Shown here piece by piece: positions 63,502-64,000 of a stretch of 64,000 nt of DNA; positions within the stretch are counted from its first letter, which is position 1, and every line of letters starts with the position of its first letter. The DNA lies in NCBI RefSeq assembly GCF_036245645.1, contig NZ_BTPE01000012.1, forward strand, positions 62,001-126,000, in the 5' to 3' direction. This stretch comes from Algoriphagus taiwanensis. Its GTDB lineage: Bacteria; Bacteroidota; Bacteroidia; Cytophagales; Cyclobacteriaceae. A program made the position numbers and the translations under genes. A model generated the notes under the pieces. The model was given only the letters and a program-made list of their open reading frames with translations. It did not search any database and was not told where the DNA came from.

Positions 63502-64000
63502 ATGAAGGGGATTTATAGAATCAGTAGTGGATTTGCTTTTATCTTGATGTTGTCATTTGCTTCTTCCTTATTTGGAAGGCAAAAGGACATCCTGTTTGAA
63601 GATGAAGAACCTCTACAATTGGAACTCACCACCCAATTCAAATCCTTGAAAGGTTCCGAATCCGACACGGTTTATTTTCCCACTTTCCTCAAATACAAAA
63701 ACGAGTCCGGAGCCACCGACTCGGTGCCTGTGAATGTACGGGCAAGAGGAAATTCCCGTAGGGCTCAATGCTTTTTTATGCCGCTTTGGTTAAAAATCCC
63801 CAAAGGAAATTCGAAAAACACACCTTTTCAGGGAAACCGTAGTCTCAAACTCGTACTTCCTTGCCAAGAGGGGCAAGAATACAGGGAGTTGGTCGCAAAA
63901 GAATTCATGGCCTATAAACTCTACGAGGTGGTAAGCCCTGTTCATTTCAGAACCCGAAAAGTCAATTTGACCCTTACTGATCAGCAAAACAAAAGAAAAA
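63502..64000 (+). CDS. Exported protein, N-terminal part (cut by window end)
   Basis: An open frame of 166 codons from the ATG at 63502 to the window end, not closed by a stop. It starts with a signal peptide (MKGIYRISSGFAFILMLSFASSLFG). The mature part (LELTTQFKSLKG, VPVNVRARGNSRRAQCFFMPLWLKIPKG, SLKLVLPCQEG, VAKEFMAYKLYEVVSPVHFRTRKVNLTL) resembles a group of exported Bacteroidota proteins of unknown function, with a faint likeness to the start of CotH-kinase-like proteins. Two Cys (CFF and LPC) may pair. The family assignment is weak. Confidence 0.72.
   Translation, partial: MKGIYRISSGFAFILMLSFASSLFGRQKDILFEDEEPLQLELTTQFKSLKGSESDTVYFPTFLKYKNESGATDSVPVNVRARGNSRRAQCFFMPLWLKIPKGNSKNTPFQGNRSLKLVLPCQEGQEYRELVAKEFMAYKLYEVVSPVHFRTRKVNLTLTDQQNKRK

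Overview
The window looks like a chromosomal segment of a Bacteroidota bacterium, most likely order Cytophagales (an Algoriphagus or Cyclobacteriaceae-like organism). The basis is gene content: a SusC/SusD-type outer-membrane importer, DUF5916 and OMP-barrel receptors, exported lipoproteins with an S/G/A-C lipobox, BshC of bacillithiol synthesis, DUF2007, DUF3810 and DUF2589 families, moderate GC with AT-rich intergenic DNA, and few Shine-Dalgarno sequences. The genus is inference. I saw no tRNA, rRNA, CRISPR array, insertion sequence or prophage module.

Layout. 1-7.3 kb: the end of a TonB-dependent receptor, a DUF5916 outer-membrane protein, a VapBC-type toxin-antitoxin pair, a PPOX-fold flavoprotein with a small CPXCG protein, and a large exported Asp-box beta-propeller protein. 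7.3-11.4 kb: three palindromes phased at exactly 32 bp, a DUF4143 ATPase and ClpB. 11.5-19.6 kb: exported hydrolases (M19 dipeptidase, alpha/beta hydrolase with a beta-propeller partner, M20 amidohydrolase), an acyl-ACP desaturase and a pirin. 19.6-22.3 kb: a four-gene minus-strand operon built on DUF2589 paralogues plus a zinc-ribbon protein; this is the best candidate for an undescribed system. 22.6-29.4 kb: a DUF2520 protein and the 2-oxoglutarate dehydrogenase complex in the order sucA-sucB-lpdA. 29.5-35.4 kb: a SusC-SusD-lipoprotein operon with a strong terminator. 35.9-38.5 kb: bshC, 5-formyl-THF cyclo-ligase and a small barrel protein.

38.7-47.5 kb: M16 peptidase-ispF-mnmD joined by ATGA overlaps, small envelope proteins, glutamate dehydrogenase, two phospholipid genes (cdsA and a psd family member), a CPBP protease and dusB. 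47.6-54.4 kb: an EamA transporter, a degenerate M23 protein, Nfu with a HExxH membrane protein (DUF3810), ThuA, an M15 dipeptidase with an SDR, and CcmB. 54.4-54.9 kb: a 146-bp-period tandem repeat that can fold into long hairpins. 54.9-58.8 kb: a sterol-desaturase-family protein, a PQQ dehydrogenase with a built-in haem c domain, and an AbiEii-type toxin-antitoxin pair. 58.8-63.4 kb: an AraC regulator divergent from a DapA-family lyase, an aldehyde dehydrogenase and a two-cysteine proline-racemase-family epimerase, which together read as most of a trans-4-hydroxy-L-proline catabolic route ending at 2-oxoglutarate. The window ends inside an exported protein.

Rho-independent terminators separate many transcription units. 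Several short non-coding sequences recur in the gaps, some of them just ahead of start codons. Starts were chosen by family N-termini, signal peptides, overlaps and terminators. Family assignments come from reading motifs; no database search was run.
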